A stretch of 64,000 nt of DNA from Mauremys mutica (GCF_020497125.1 NC_059081.1:65988768-66052767); one strand, 5' to 3'; counted from the first letter of the stretch, positions 36,350-47,905 are shown. Numbers and translations: made by a program. Notes: generated by a model not told the origin, from the sequence alone.

Positions 36350-37480
36350 TGCTAGGGATATTGGAATTGCCAGAATGTCTCAGACCCAATGCCCATCTAG
36401 TCCACTGTCTTGATTTTGACAGTAGCCAGTACAAGATGCTTCGAAGGCTGGTGAAAGAACCCCATCTGTGTTATCAGTACAGGTGAACCCATGACCTTCC
36501 GATCCATACCGCAGACCTATTCCAGTTCTCTTTTAGGCCTAATTAGCTCTTAAACTAGATTATGCAAATGTGATATCAGAAAGAGGCCCACAGTTGGCAG
36601 CTGTGGGATAATCTGCCTCTTAGGGATAAAAACCTTAGATTAAAACCTAACTATTAGAGAGCAGGAAGAGACCTAAAGCACCTGATTTAATATCTTCCAA
36701 CATTTTCATTGTCAATTATAACTCCTCGGGATAGTCTTGAATCCCATAGAATTATCCAATCCCTTTTTGACTTTTGTTAAGTTCTTGGCCTCAACCGCTA
36801 CCTGCGGCAATGAATTCCAGTTTAGTTACACATGGCAAATTGCTTTTGAATTTCTCATCTTTTAATTATATTGGAAGTCCTCTTGTTCTTGTATTATGAG
36901 ACAGAAAGAACAGAAGTTCCCAATCTACCTTCTCTATCCCTTTCAATATTTTATACACTTTTACCACATCCCTTCTTATTCATCTCCTTTCTCAGGCAAG
37001 CACTTGGTTTTTTCACTTCATATGGCCCTTGAACATACTAATTGTCCTCCTTTGAACCCCGCTCTAATTCTGCAATATCCTTTTTGAGATGGGGTGCCCA
37101 ATATTGCAGAAGAGGACACACCATTGATTTACATCATGGTGTAATAATATTTTCCATATTATTCTCCATCCCATTCCTTATGCAGCGTAACATCTTGTTA
37201 CCTGTTTTGACCACAGATGTGCATTGAGTGGTATACAAGGGACCCAGGTCCCTTTCTTGAGTTGGTAGTTTTGAATCCTGTAAGGTATAAGTAGTTTACA
37301 GTTTTCCCTCCAATGTGCATTACTTTGCATTTGTCAACATAAAATTTAATTTGCCATAAGGTTGACCATTGACTCAGCTTGTTTACGTCTCTCTGAAGTC
37401 CTTTCTGGTACTATGAGCCTAAATAACGCTGTCTCATCTGGACATTTTGCTACCTCACTCCTCACCTTTGGAAACAGTGT
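36350..37480 (-). pseudogene. CR1/L3 LINE, antisense, old
   Basis: Starting with the reversed 3' end (CCAATGCCCATCTAGTCCAC) and GTGAAAGAACCCC, the order then runs backward through the ORF2 C-terminus (AATGAATTCCAGTTTAGTTA; CTTGTTCTTGTATTATGAG; CACATCCCTTCTTATTCATC; ATGGGGTGCCCAATATTGCA) toward the region upstream of it (CATTTGTCAACATAAAATTT) near 37330-37400. About 1.1 kb of a single element is traceable. The plus-strand ORFs within it are shadows. Frames are broken throughout. Confidence 0.8.
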
Positions 37481-37825
37481 TCTGGCCTAAGAATAATCTC
37501 AGTAATGGTTCAGGATCATACTATAAATGTTCCCAACAAATGGATAACCACTGCCATTACTCAGTCAGCAATTCTAGGCATTGAATCCAATTTAACTAAA
37601 ATCATTTTCCGAACCCCCTGATTTAGTTTGGTGTAAGCCTGGATGCGGACACCCTTATTTCAGAATAAAAGGAGCTAAAGACCATTTAACTAAGGTCAGT
37701 AATAAGCTTCGCTTTTCACCAAGGGTGGGGGATGAAAGGGCCGCCCCTGTGCAAAAAGGGGCATTGATTCCAGCAGGGTGAGCCAGCCTATCTGGGAATG
37801 GGCTGCATTCCCTTTCCCTTCCTAC

Positions 37826-38783
37826 TACTCCTGAGGGCATTCTGTGCCAAAAAATTAAAAATGCTGCAAGTTTTGTCAAATAAGTGTGGCAACTCCAACA
37901 TGACATCGGGTATCACAGGCCACTGGCTGCACAGAGGTAGATCGCTGTGCAGCTCCCCACTCCTGGGACACGGACTCAGAGGTGAGGCTACACCCAACTC
38001 TGATGCAGCGCAAGGACCAGGCCTGCCCCAGAAACACCCCAGAGCCCTGCCCTTCCGTGCCAGGTGCACCAGGTGTGGGCAGGCAGGCTCAGCAAGGCAG
38101 GATCCAAGTGTGGGGGGAATGCAGGTGTGGATTGAGAGGGTTCTGTGTAGGGCAATCTGGGTGGTAGGGGGATCTGGGTGCACAGGGGCTTGTTGGAGGG
38201 TTCTGGGTGCAACGGTAATGGGACTCTGCAGGGGGGTCCAGGTGAAGGTGGTTGGGGCACAGCAGGGGGGGTCCAGATGCTGGGGGAGTGGGGCTCAGTG
38301 GGTGGGGATCCAGGTGGCTTGTCAGGTTGGTCCAGGTGCAGGGGAAGTGGGGCGTATTGAGGGGGGAGCGTCTGGGTGCAGGTGGGGGAGGCTTGGCAGG
38401 ATGGTCTGGGTATGAGGGGGTTTGCAGAGCTTCCTAAGCCTGGGGAGAACTCGGGGGTAGGACTGACCCAGCCCCAGATGCCATGCAGGGGGAAAGTCAG
38501 TCCTGTCCTCTCCAGCCCAGCTGGGACTAGCAGCAGAGCCTGGCACAGGTAGGAGCCACCAGTCGTGTCTTCCCCAGTCCCGCCCCCTGCCCCACAGTGA
38601 TTTAACCTCAGTGCCAGCTGCCCTGGGCACCTGAAACATATTGCTGTGGAGGGTCGCCTGACTGCTCTTATGGCTTCCCTTTGCCTCTCTGTTGGAAAGT
38701 CATTTTTCTGTGGGAAAACAAAGAAATCTGCAGGGGACATGAATTCTGCACATATGCATTAGCACAGAATTCCCACAGGAGTA
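37826..38783. mobile_element. 958-bp TIR transposon with perfect 8-bp TSD, G-rich core
   Basis: Identical 8-bp direct repeats, CTTCCTAC, flank the element (37818-37825 and 38784-38791). Inside them the ends are inverted: TACTCCTGAGGGCATTCTG at the left and, reading inwards on the other strand, TACTCCTGTGGGAATTCTG at the right. The 8-bp target duplication fits hAT (P elements also make 8 bp), but the terminal bases are not the usual CAG of hAT, so superfamily is left open. The interior carries no transposase; 38095-38440 is a G-rich imperfect tandem repeat with units around GGGTCCAGGTGCAGGGG. All ORFs of 60-250 codons in this stretch, on both strands, come from that repeat and should not be annotated as genes. 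Confidence 0.9.
38095..38440 (+). repeat. G-rich imperfect minisatellite inside the transposon
   Basis: Units containing GGTCCAGGTGNAGG, CTGGGTGCA and GTGGGGNTCAGTGG recur at irregular 35-60 bp steps. G runs of 3-7 are dense on the plus strand, giving clear G-quadruplex potential. Unit boundaries are too degenerate to count exactly. Confidence 0.65.
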
Positions 38784-38791
38784 CTTCCTAC

Positions 38792-40220
38792 TAACCAACA
38801 GCAATGTGCCATATGTAACCCTGCTGCCCCCTGGAGGAGAATTATTATAAACCTGCAAGCATGTGGGACATAAGGAGGGAAGAGAGCATCTCAAGGGAAC
38901 ATATGTACCTATCACTCCTTGAGTTCTCTCCAAAGTCTAGAAGTCCAAGGATCCACCCATAAACTGCTGGTGGTGATTGTCTGCATTAGAGATTACCTCC
39001 ATTCTTCCTGAACAAATACAACTAGACCTTATTAGTAGCATTTCTCTGTAATCTCTTGACTCTCATCAGACTAATTACATTGTGATCATAGATACAAACT
39101 CTATGGGTAATTTGGGACAGGAGGCTGGCACCAAGTTCTGTGAAGAGAGAGGAGGAACAGATGCTACTACAGATTCACAAGATAAGCACGAGAATCAATG
39201 GCATTCACGTGGTCATAAAAAAAGTTTACACCTGCAACAATGTTATTTATTGTACACCTGCTACTTGTTATCCAGAAACCCATGGCTCACACATGCTTAA
39301 GAAGGAATAAGATCCATTCTGTTTCAGCACAAAGTAGTTATTCTCTGAAGCAATTACTTGTCTATATCTGTCCATTTTACAATTATCATCACCATAGTAT
39401 CCAAGCAAATTCTATAAGATACAGGAAGCGGTAGTTGTTGGTAAACCCATCCCTATTAGTTTATGCCTTCAGAAAAGGTCTAAATTCCACCTATTCTAGG
39501 TTTATATGTCTCTAGATTATTAGATTGTGTCTATGCTGGCAATTTTTAGGAAATCTATTATAACTAATGTGATATAGCGCCCCCTGCTGGTACAATGACA
39601 GCACTAATGCAACAAGCTGCCAATATTTATACTTCTGCGTCTAACCCAGAGGTTTAAAGTAGCTATTCTACACTAGTTCTCCTGCCGTTGTTATCAAGGA
39701 GCGTCAGTAGTGCTGTTGCACTGGTGGAAGCTTTCCTGAAAAACAAAATAACCTGTTTGTTAGGCTTAGTAGTAAATGGAGTAAAAAAAGGATCATAGGA
39801 TCCAACTCAGGTGTCTGTATAGAAATCTTCAATCTGATTTAGCTGAATTTCAGACTGTGAATGTGCATAACAGATGATAGATCTAAATTAATTAAGTGTG
39901 GGCCAAATTCTGCACTGACATACACCCCAAGTATTTCCATTGTTTTAAATGGGGCTTTATGAGAATTAGAAACATGGCCAAGTTCTCTACTGTCCTAAGA
40001 ATAAGGCTATTAAACTAGCTAACTAGAACCAAAGGCTGCTTCTCTTCTTCTAGCAAGAGTGAGGAATGCAGACAAATCCTATTACTGCTTGAATCAATCA
40101 GCAACGCAAAATCCATCAAATATTTAAAAAAAAAACCTTAGTCAAAGCTCCAAATAAAAGAAGTTTAGGTTTAATGCTAAAATTCCACCACCGATTTATC
40201 ACAGTGTGCGCATATTATAG
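38792..40220. other. Non-coding, no gene recognised
   Basis: Apart from CTCF-like words (38823-38836 and 39577-39590) no feature is supported. Small ORFs at 39082-39434 lack domains. Confidence 0.45.
39577..39590 (-). promoter_or_regulatory. Strong CTCF-like motif
   Basis: The minus strand reads CCAGCAGGGGGCGC, a full match to the CTCF core consensus (CCASYAGRKGGC plus GC). Flanking sequence is AT-rich and otherwise featureless. Occupancy cannot be judged from sequence. Confidence 0.55.
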
Positions 40221-40224
40221 TGGG

Positions 40225-40330
40225 GTCATGACATTCATCAGATCAATAAGGACACCTAGTCTGGTGAGATCCTCCCTCTGGTGGTGGCCAGTCTGAGATT
40301 CCTCAGAGAAAGGCAAAAAAATGCACTCTA
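40225..40330 (-). repeat. CR1/L3 3' end fragment, antisense
   Basis: CAGATCAATAAGGACACCTA and GGTGGCCAGTCTGAGATTCC with TCAGAGAAAGGC resemble the reversed 3' end of L3-like LINEs (compare 36.37 kb). Short and diverged. Confidence 0.4.
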
Positions 40331-40334
40331 ATTT

Positions 40335-42355
40335 ACAGATTGTTGCCAAGTATATGTTGGCTAAGTGCAGTCAAAAAAGCCATCCTGCTCTCTGCAAGGA
40401 ACTAGTTCATATCTGGAAGCTGCTTGTTTTGAAGGAGGATGAATGCATTTTGATACCTTTTTTCTCCACCCCACAAAGCACTACAGCCAAGAAACCAAAA
40501 TTAGGCATCAGTCAAGAAGGGTGAACTTTTAGGTGAAATGAAAATCTAGGTTGGCTCAGGTTCTACTATATCCGAACCACTGAAGAAGGAGGGAGTTCAG
40601 ATAAAAAGTTCCAGTTTTGGCAAATCTAAAAAATAAATATTAGACTGGCTCTGGTTAGCTGAAGTAGATCACCCAGAAAGGAGTCATTTGCAGTTCACTG
40701 CAGACATGCCAGGAGACAATACCGCTAGTACCTACTGCTCACCATTTGTTTAATATTGCCAAGTCTGTTCCTCTTCCTCTGACAGGAGTCAGTAGACCAG
40801 AACCAACTTTAAATGCAAACTAGCTATTTCTGCTAAATCCACATTCCTCAATAAAGAGGCTACCCAAAAGCTTGGCCAACGTTCTCAGAGAGACAGACAG
40901 ACATTAACTGTTTACTTGGAACTGATGGGACTGTGTTGCTGGCTGATGGAAGTGTAACTCACTGAACGCCTGATCCAAAGCCCATCAAAATCAATGAGAC
41001 CCTGTCAGTCTACAGGAGTTTTAATTTTCTCAGGCAATGCATGCCTGATGAGCAGAGTCTACTACTTAAAGTGAGAGCTTTGTAGGCCCTGGTGCTGCCA
41101 GAGATGCTTGCAGAAAGGTGCCTATGAACCCGCTTAAGTCTCACAAAACACCACCAATGGATCGTATTCACAAAAAGACAGTGTTTTCACTTCTGCAAAA
41201 TGTAGCAGTTTAGGAGCAAGAGATTTGGAAGGTAATGTAGAGGGATAGGTCTTCATGCAGGTGGCTTTTACCTCTCTGCAAGTCCTCCCAGCTATATGTG
41301 GCTTTTTGGGGAACCATTCGAATGAGGGCCTTAACTCCCTGTGTGGTTCATGGGACAGGGAGCACAAAATTTAGCCCCGCCCTCCTCCTTTTCACTGCAT
41401 AGAACGATTCTATCCGTACAATCCCAGCAGGACTCAAGTTTAACCCACGTAGGGAACAAGATGTTTTATAGGAGTAAACCCAATAAAGGTACCTCTGAAC
41501 TGCATTTATTTTAGCCACACTTCACCAAATGCCACAAATTTAAAAAGTCCCAGGAGACTTTAACCTTGGATCCACCTACGATAGACGGGACATTTGGCTG
41601 GTGTAAAGGGGCAAAACTCCATTGGCAAGTCAATGGAACTCCACCACTTATGCCAGCAGAGAATTGGACACAATTACACTATCTGCCTCCACATACACTG
41701 CAAATATTCAGCTCAACCACCACCTTGAAACATAAGGTGACTGTTGTCATCAGGCCCTTGTCTTGGGATTTGGTTTAGTTTGTGAATGTCTAATCTAATA
41801 TAAGCCAAAACATAATGGTTCCTTCATAGTACTAACAGATGACATTATAAGACATTACATTCGAGTTTATAATGTCAGTAGAATCATTTTGCATCAAGTG
41901 TTACAACAAAAATCCTTGATAGAGAAAGACATTAGGAAAAGTAATTACTTCACATCCACAGGAGCTACTATTAAATGTTAATAACCCATATGTGTTTTCC
42001 ACTTTTTTAAACAGTCAGTGTAGCTAAGAATAAAGTGGGTTACCAAGTTTTTGCAATTTTTTTAATACTGCTTTTATAATGGTCAGTATGGAATACCAAA
42101 AGATCTAAAATTGTCCAAAATACATTGGTTTTATTTCTTTAGACCTAACAAAGATCAGCTAGTTGGATGTTCATGAAGTTTTGAAAGAATATTTGCTCCT
42201 TAGTTAAAGCCTCATATGTCAAGTTTTGGCTGAGGGGCAAATTTGTGTGTGACCTCTAGTCCCATAAATATAGTTACTTAAACAGGAAATTGAAAATGAC
42301 CCATAACTGTAGTAATAAGAACAGAAATCTATAATATATATAACATATGAAGTTC
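40335..42355. other. Non-coding, foldback-family pieces only
   Basis: Pieces of the foldback family are at about 40965-41050 and 41565-41770. No supported gene; the 77-codon minus ORF at 41134-41367 has no domain. Confidence 0.45.
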
Positions 42356-42374
42356 AATAACATCCACTGTGTAA

Positions 42375-42447
42375 TGGCATGGCACTCACCTCTCATGAAT
42401 GGTCCCTTGTGTTCAGGTGTGTCTGCAGCCCTAGCATCTGGCTGTAC
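42375..42447 (-). repeat. LTR-like unit, distal piece split off by CR1
   Basis: This GC-richer 70 bp (CATGGCACTCACCTCTCATG onward) differs in composition from the AT-rich DNA to its left and resembles the sequence right of the CR1 copy (43.56-44.2 kb). I infer that the two were contiguous before the CR1 insertion; no target duplication confirms it. Confidence 0.3.
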
Positions 42448-43550
42448 AGCAAGTTAAAGAAGTATGGGCTGGATGAATGGACGGTAAGGTGGATAGAAAA
42501 CTGGCTAGATGGTCGGGCTCAACAGGTAGTGATCAATGGTTCCATATCTAGTTGGCAGCCAGTATCAAGTAGAGTGCCCCAAGGGTCGGTGCTGGGGCTG
42601 GTTTTGTTCAATATCTTCATTAACGATCTGGAGGATGGTGTGGACTGCACCCTTAGCAAGTTTGCAGATGACACTAAACTGGGAGGAGTGGTTGATACGC
42701 TGGAGGGTAGGGATAGGATACAGAGGGACCTAGACAAATTAGAGGATTGGGCCAAAAGAAATATGATGAGGTTCAACAAGGACAAGTGCAGAGTCCTGCA
42801 CTTAGGACGGAAGAATCCCATGCACTGCTACAGACTAGGGACCGAATGGCTGGGCAGCAGTTCTGCAGAAAAGGACCTAGGGGTTACGGTGGACGAAAAG
42901 CTGACTATGAGTCAACAGTGTACCCTTGTTTCCAAGAAGGCTAATGGCATTTTGGGTTGTATAAGTAGGGGCATTTCCAGCAGATCGAGGGACGTGATCA
43001 TTCCCCTCTATTCAGCACCGGTGAGGCCTCATTTGGAGTACTGTGTCCAGTTCTGGGCCCCACACTACAAGAAGGATGTGGATAAATTGGAGAGAGTCCA
43101 GCGGAGGGCAACAAAAATGATTAGGAGGCTGGAGCACATGACTTATGAGGAGAGGCTGAGGGAACTGGGATTGTTTAGTTTGCAGAAGAGAAGAATGAAG
43201 GGGGATCTGATAGCTGCTTTCAACTACCTGAAAGGGGGTTCCAAAGATGATGGATCTAGACTGTTCTCAGTGGTAGAAGATGACAGAACAAGGAGTAATG
43301 GTCTCAAGTTGCAGAGGGGGAGGTTTAGGCTGGATATTAGGAAAAACTTTTTCACTAATAGGGTGGTGAAGAAATGGAATGGGTTACCTAGGGAGGTGGT
43401 GGAATCTCCTTCCTTAGAGGTTTTTAAGGTCAGGCTTGACAAAGCCCTGGCTGGGATGATTTAGTTGAGTTTGGTCCTGCTTTGAGCAGGGGGTTGGACT
43501 AGATGACCTCCTGAGGTCCCTTCCAACCCTGAGATTCTATGATTCTATGA
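42448..43550 (+). mobile_element. CR1 LINE, 5'-truncated, ORF2 part still open
   Basis: The element begins in ORF2 at [20 protein letters not shown] and stays open through the rest of the protein to the TAG at 43464. Visible are VPQGSVLG, the palm motif [49 protein letters not shown] and the C-terminal [16 protein letters not shown]. Since the catalytic FADD is intact and no stop has appeared, this is one of the youngest insertions in the window; 5' truncation (no endonuclease, incomplete RT fingers) still makes it dead. The first 23 codons of the open frame (42379-42447) are host DNA. The 3' UTR ends with ATTCTATG units at about 43532-43550. Confidence 0.95.
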
Positions 43551-43554
43551 TACC

Positions 43555-44195
43555 CTGGACTTCCTTCCAGGAGACAATAATTTCACCCTCTGGGTCTGTT
43601 CTAACCCCAGCTCTCCACCTGGGCAACTTGACAGTTCAGTCCCTTTCAGAGGGATGGGTTCACTGCTATCCAATTGTAGGCCTTTCCCCAGTGGCCTATG
43701 GGGGGAGAGAACCAGGCCTGCCCACTACTTCCCAGGGACCCTAAGAATAGCAGCCATGCACTGCCGTGTCCCTTTAGCAAAAGGGACTTCAGTTCCCTGT
43801 GCCACTTCCTCATTGCCCCTACCTTCACCGACACCTTACCCTTAGCTCAGGGCCCTTCTAAGTTCAGGCCCAGCAGCCAGCCAGGAGCTCTTCCTCACTA
43901 CCCCAGTCTCTACTAGCACTGAGCTGTCTGTTGTCCTGCAGTTCCCTTTGACCAGCCAGCCAGGAACACCATCTACAGTCTTCTAGCTCCAGCAAGGAGC
44001 TGCCTGTCTCTGGTGCTGCAGCTCCTTTTTAATAGGGCCCTCCTGGGCACTGATTGGCTGCTCCCTGCAGCCTCTCTCATTGGCTGCTTCCATGCAACCA
44101 CTCTAGCCCTTTGGAGGATTTCTTTTCTGCTCTGCTTCTAGGATGGGGTGTGGCAGGACCCTGAGGCCTCCAGCAACTGTGCTGGTTTTGTAGCT
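43555..44195 (-). repeat. LTR-like unit with CCAAT and TATA boxes
   Basis: On the minus strand two CCAAT boxes (AGCCAAT, rc of 44079-44086 and of 44053-44059) are followed by a TATA-like TATTAAAAA at 44034-44026, then a moderately GC-rich transcribed-looking region toward 43555. The spacing from the first CCAAT to the TATA box, about 45 bp, is that of a retroelement promoter. I believe this is a reptile LTR-type repeat, but I see no paired LTR or coding domain, so the class is an inference. Confidence 0.4.
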
Positions 44196-44199
44196 GATT

Positions 44200-46370
44200 T
44201 CAAGAGAAGGCCACTTTCTCAAAAGAAAAGAATACTACAGAGCACTCATGTGCGTTAAAAAAAGGCACTCAATTTGTGGTCCAACCTACTCAATCGGTTC
44301 TAATTTCTACTTCTGATAAATGATTTATTTTCCCATTTGGGTCATTTAGTATCCACCAACCCTCTAAACCCAGCTGAGAAATGGAACGATTAATGGCAGT
44401 GTAACAGGCCGATCATCCCCTCAGCTGCATGATGCAGGGTAAATGAGGTAGGAGAAATTCTGCTACACTATGCCCCATACTGTTGGAGCTTCTCTTTAGA
44501 AGTTCTTTTAAACAAGTGCTATATGACAAAAGCTCCATGTCTATAGGGATGGCTGGGACCAGCTGCTCTATGATGTATCATTCCCTGGAAACCCTGGAGA
44601 ACTGCTTGTAGAAATACCTCACCTCATCCTGACCGACATCCGACTCTGGACTTTCTGCACTGAAAGGGTCAGGATATTGGGCCTTTTGAAACCCAGCGTA
44701 AAACTCTCATTGAAGTCATTCGGGCCAGGATTCCATCTCCACTCTCTGTACTCAGGGCCTTTATAAGGGGTCTCTAGTTGAGCCCCAAAAACAGAGGCAT
44801 CCAAAATCACTAGTAACTTATTAAAATCTTGGCCAGCTGACATATACTGTATGTGTTTACACTCGTATTCGCGTGCACACAGGCATTCTATGCTTGTACT
44901 TTCATCAAGTACTGCTTGCAACACAATAAACATTATGATAAAAATGTTTTAAATGATGCAGCCACATGATTTATTTATATCTGAATTTATAATGATCTTC
45001 TGCGATACCTTATTTGAATTGGCCTTAAAGTGTACATTAAAGCCAGATGTTTTTACTTAATATTTAATCAGAATTTATACTGACTTAAGTGTTTCAGGAT
45101 TTGCAGAGGCATAAATAAATGAGTTTTCTAGTGGTTGGACTTCATAAAACAAACCTACAAGGAATTGCTTTGAAAACCCTAATGTGCTTCCGTTCGCTAG
45201 GCAAAGTCGTGTGTTTTATGATGTGTACTATTAATTTTACAGAATGACTAAGAGTCCCCTTAAGCAGAAAAGATAAACCTGGACCTAATCATGCCATTAT
45301 GTTTGTTCTGCCATTTTCATGTTGACCTTTTTAAAAAACACCCAACACTTTATTAGTCATTTTATGATGCCAATTAAAAATTACCTATCTGAAGAAATAG
45401 CTGTCACTTGCAAGGACACTTTCCATTTCTCCATCAACAATAATTAGGGAAAGGTGATGAAATAAAAGCTTCATTAATAATCACAACTGTGGATTTAGTT
45501 GCTACGTTTTTTAACCTCAGTTCTGAGAAGCAGCAAGGCGATAAGTACTTTGCATAAATCAGGAAGACTGTAAATGCTTCAAAAGAACAGGCCTGCATCC
45601 CATTAACCACTTTCTAATAACGGTCCCTTACACATAAACCATGGTAGGTCGAAACTGTTGTCCTTTGTTTAGGAAGATGCTTAAACACAAGTTTAGGTTC
45701 AAGCATGTAAGTTGTCCTACTGATTTCAAGACAGGCTTAGGGTACTTGAGACTTCTCAGTTTAAAGTTTAAACTTGAGTTTAAGAACCTGTCTGAATCAG
45801 GGCCTATATTAGTGATTTATCAAAAACGTAAGTAAAATGCAGAGGTGCGACAACAAGAAAAAAAAAAAGTTGACCCTTTAGAAAAAAGTCTAACATGTAC
45901 CTAAGTCTACTCTCCATAGCCATCTGGTCTCTTGCAGCAGACTTATTCCTAACATTACAGCGATAAGAACATCTTCCAATTTAAAGGATAATGGACTGTT
46001 TTGTGATATAGCAGAAAAGCACTCTTCGAAATGCTAAACCAAAAATTGTCAAGTGAAAAACAAGAGTATAATAAATCAAAAGCCAGCAATTTCTTTTAGT
46101 GGGCTGCTTAGAAGTAAGAAACAAACATTTAACATTATGAACAGATATCATGCTGCCTGCTTATTTGTACTAGAAAATGTTGTCAAATCAAGCAGTCATT
46201 TCTGGTTTTGGAATACTGTATTTGGCACATGGTGACAATATGGTTTTTCTTCAGTGTTCCCTTCCACAACTCCACCTCTACCACCACCGCCAAAAAAACC
46301 CACAAACCAAACCAACAAAAAAAACCCCAGCAATCATGCTTTCAAAACAAAAAGAGTAAAGAAAAAAACT
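44200..46370. other. Non-coding, AT-rich, no gene recognised
   Basis: A foldback-family copy (about 45650-45810, GGAAGATGCTTAAACACAAG ... CTGTCTGAATCAGGGCC) lies here. The rest, particularly 44940-45600, is AT-rich and free of recognisable repeats. Confidence 0.45.
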
Positions 46371-46378
46371 AGTTAAAC

Positions 46379-46690
46379 CAGGGGTCAGCAACCTTTCAGA
46401 AGTGCTATGCCGAGTCTTCATTTATTCACACTAATTTAAGGTTTCGTGTGCCAGTAATACATTTTAACATTTGTAGAAGGTCTCTTTCAATAAGTCTATA
46501 ATATAGAACTAAACTATTGTTGTATGTAAAGTAAATAAGTTTTTTAAAATGTTTAAAAAGCTTCATTTAAAATTGAATGAAAAGGCAGAGCCACCCCAGA
46601 CTGGTGGCCAGGACCCGGGCAGTGTGAGTGCCACTGAAAATCAGCTTGTGTGCCACCTTCGGCACTCGTGCCATAGGTTGCCTACCCCTG
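46379..46690. mobile_element. Non-autonomous hAT transposon
   Basis: Termini CAGGGGTCAGCAACC and GGTTGCCTACCCCTG are imperfect inverted repeats of hAT type. The flanking 8-mers AGTTAAAC (46371-46378) and TGTTAAAC (46691-46698) match at 7 of 8 positions. The 312-bp interior is AT-rich on the left and richer in CCACC/GGCACT words on the right and encodes no transposase. The terminal words resemble, but do not equal, those of the 11.5 kb element. Confidence 0.85.
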
Positions 46691-46699
46691 TGTTAAACC

Positions 46700-47060
46700 C
46701 TTATGATTTAATTCTCCATTTGATGTCCTCTGGAAAGCAAGAGGTTATATGTAAGCACAACTCATCATTAATTCCCACTCATGATTTACATCATCCCCCA
46801 ACCTAGTCTAGATAGAATAAATGATGTGTGTAATACTAAGAATCCAGGAAATAAACTTGAGCTTCGTAAATGAAAAATGAGTTCAGCAACGGCTGCTTGT
46901 ACCATACAATGGCTCTTTAAATGAAAGAAATCCCTTCTTCCTCTTGTCCTTCGTATCAATGAGGTGTGGATATTTCACTTCAGTTGGGTCTGAGCTATAA
47001 CAGCATTTGATCATTTTACTAGTGTTTTCCCCCCAATTCTTTATTTCAAGCCACCTCCTT
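46700..47060. other. Non-coding, no gene recognised
   Basis: AT-rich sequence between a hAT element and a foldback copy. Nothing supported. Confidence 0.45.
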
Positions 47061-47064
47061 CGAA

Positions 47065-47195
47065 GATGACAACCCTGATCCAGAAAATCACTTAAGTAAT
47101 GCTTAACTTTAAGCATGGGAATAATCCCGTTTCCTCTGAGTCTATTCACATGCTTAAAATTAAACATGGGCCTAAGTGCTTTTTCCAGCTGGGAT
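47065..47195. repeat. Foldback element, best-preserved copy of its family
   Basis: AACCCTGATCCAGAAAATCA, CACTTAAGTAATGCTTAACT and TTTAAGCATGGGAATAATCC form the left arm; CACATGCTTAAAATTAAACA and GGGCCTAAGTGCTTTTTCCA followed by GCTGGGAT the right. The arms are inverted copies around a CCCGTTTC centre. The repeat words CTTAAG / GCTTAA / AAGCAT recur at 20.4, 26.45, 45.65, 52.86 and 53.25 kb. Confidence 0.65.
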
Positions 47196-47407
47196 CTAAA
47201 CTTCCTCAACCCCACAAACTGTCCACACAGATCCACTCTACATATACCTGTCTATATTCCGCAGCCCTTCTGCCAGCAGAGATGTACACACACAGCATAC
47301 CAGGCAGAGGCCACACGGGAGAAGATTTATGTAGAAAGGAGCCTTTTCAGGAACTATTATCATGGATTTATGAAGTTTCTTCCATCAAGAACCCCAAGTA
47401 AAGCAGA

Positions 47408-47423
47408 AACACACACACACACA
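47408..47423. repeat. (CA)n microsatellite
   Basis: A short uninterrupted AC run. Nothing else is notable. Confidence 0.9.
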
Positions 47424-47584
47424 GCATTGTTCTCCACCCCAACATCTCAAATAATTGAGGCCTTTGGGCGTACATTACAGGGAAAGCGGAGCATAAATCA
47501 GAGCAGAACTCGGGACTGGCTCTGATCCTGGGGACTATGCCCTCAAACTGCTCGAAAACAACCCCAATGTTGCCCTTCAACTGC

Positions 47585-47905
47585 CTCTCGAGCTGGGTGG
47601 ATTTTTTTCTAAGTTTACTTGCCCAAAAAATACAGTTTCAGTTTGATCAAAACTATTTGTGAATGTGGTTCAAATTCGGTGGATAGTTTTGGGCGAATTA
47701 TTTTGTGTGGAAAAAGTCAAAATGTTTCATTTAGATATTTTCCAAAGAAACCATTTTGAAACAATTAGAAATTTAAATTTTTAACTCAATTTTATTTATT
47801 TTATAAAAAAGGAAAACCCCAAAAGGGAGACAAACCAACCCCCAAATTTTGTTTCAGCTTGACCTGAAACAATTTCCCCTGGTGTTTTGGTTTGATCACT
47901 AGGCA
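47585..47905. repeat. AT-rich foldback element
   Basis: TTTCAGTTTGATCAAAACTA at the left and GTTTGATCACTAGGCAGAAA at the right flank mirrored blocks ATGTTTCATTTAGA and CCATTTTGAAACAATT. Same family as 36.05 kb. Confidence 0.5.

Noticed and set aside
37988..38740. Proline-rich 250-codon minus frame and several plus frames
   Set aside because: They are translations of the G-rich minisatellite inside a transposon bounded by TSDs.
42379..43464. 361-codon ORF as a host gene
   Set aside because: From residue 24 on it is CR1 reverse transcriptase; the first residues are flanking DNA read through.
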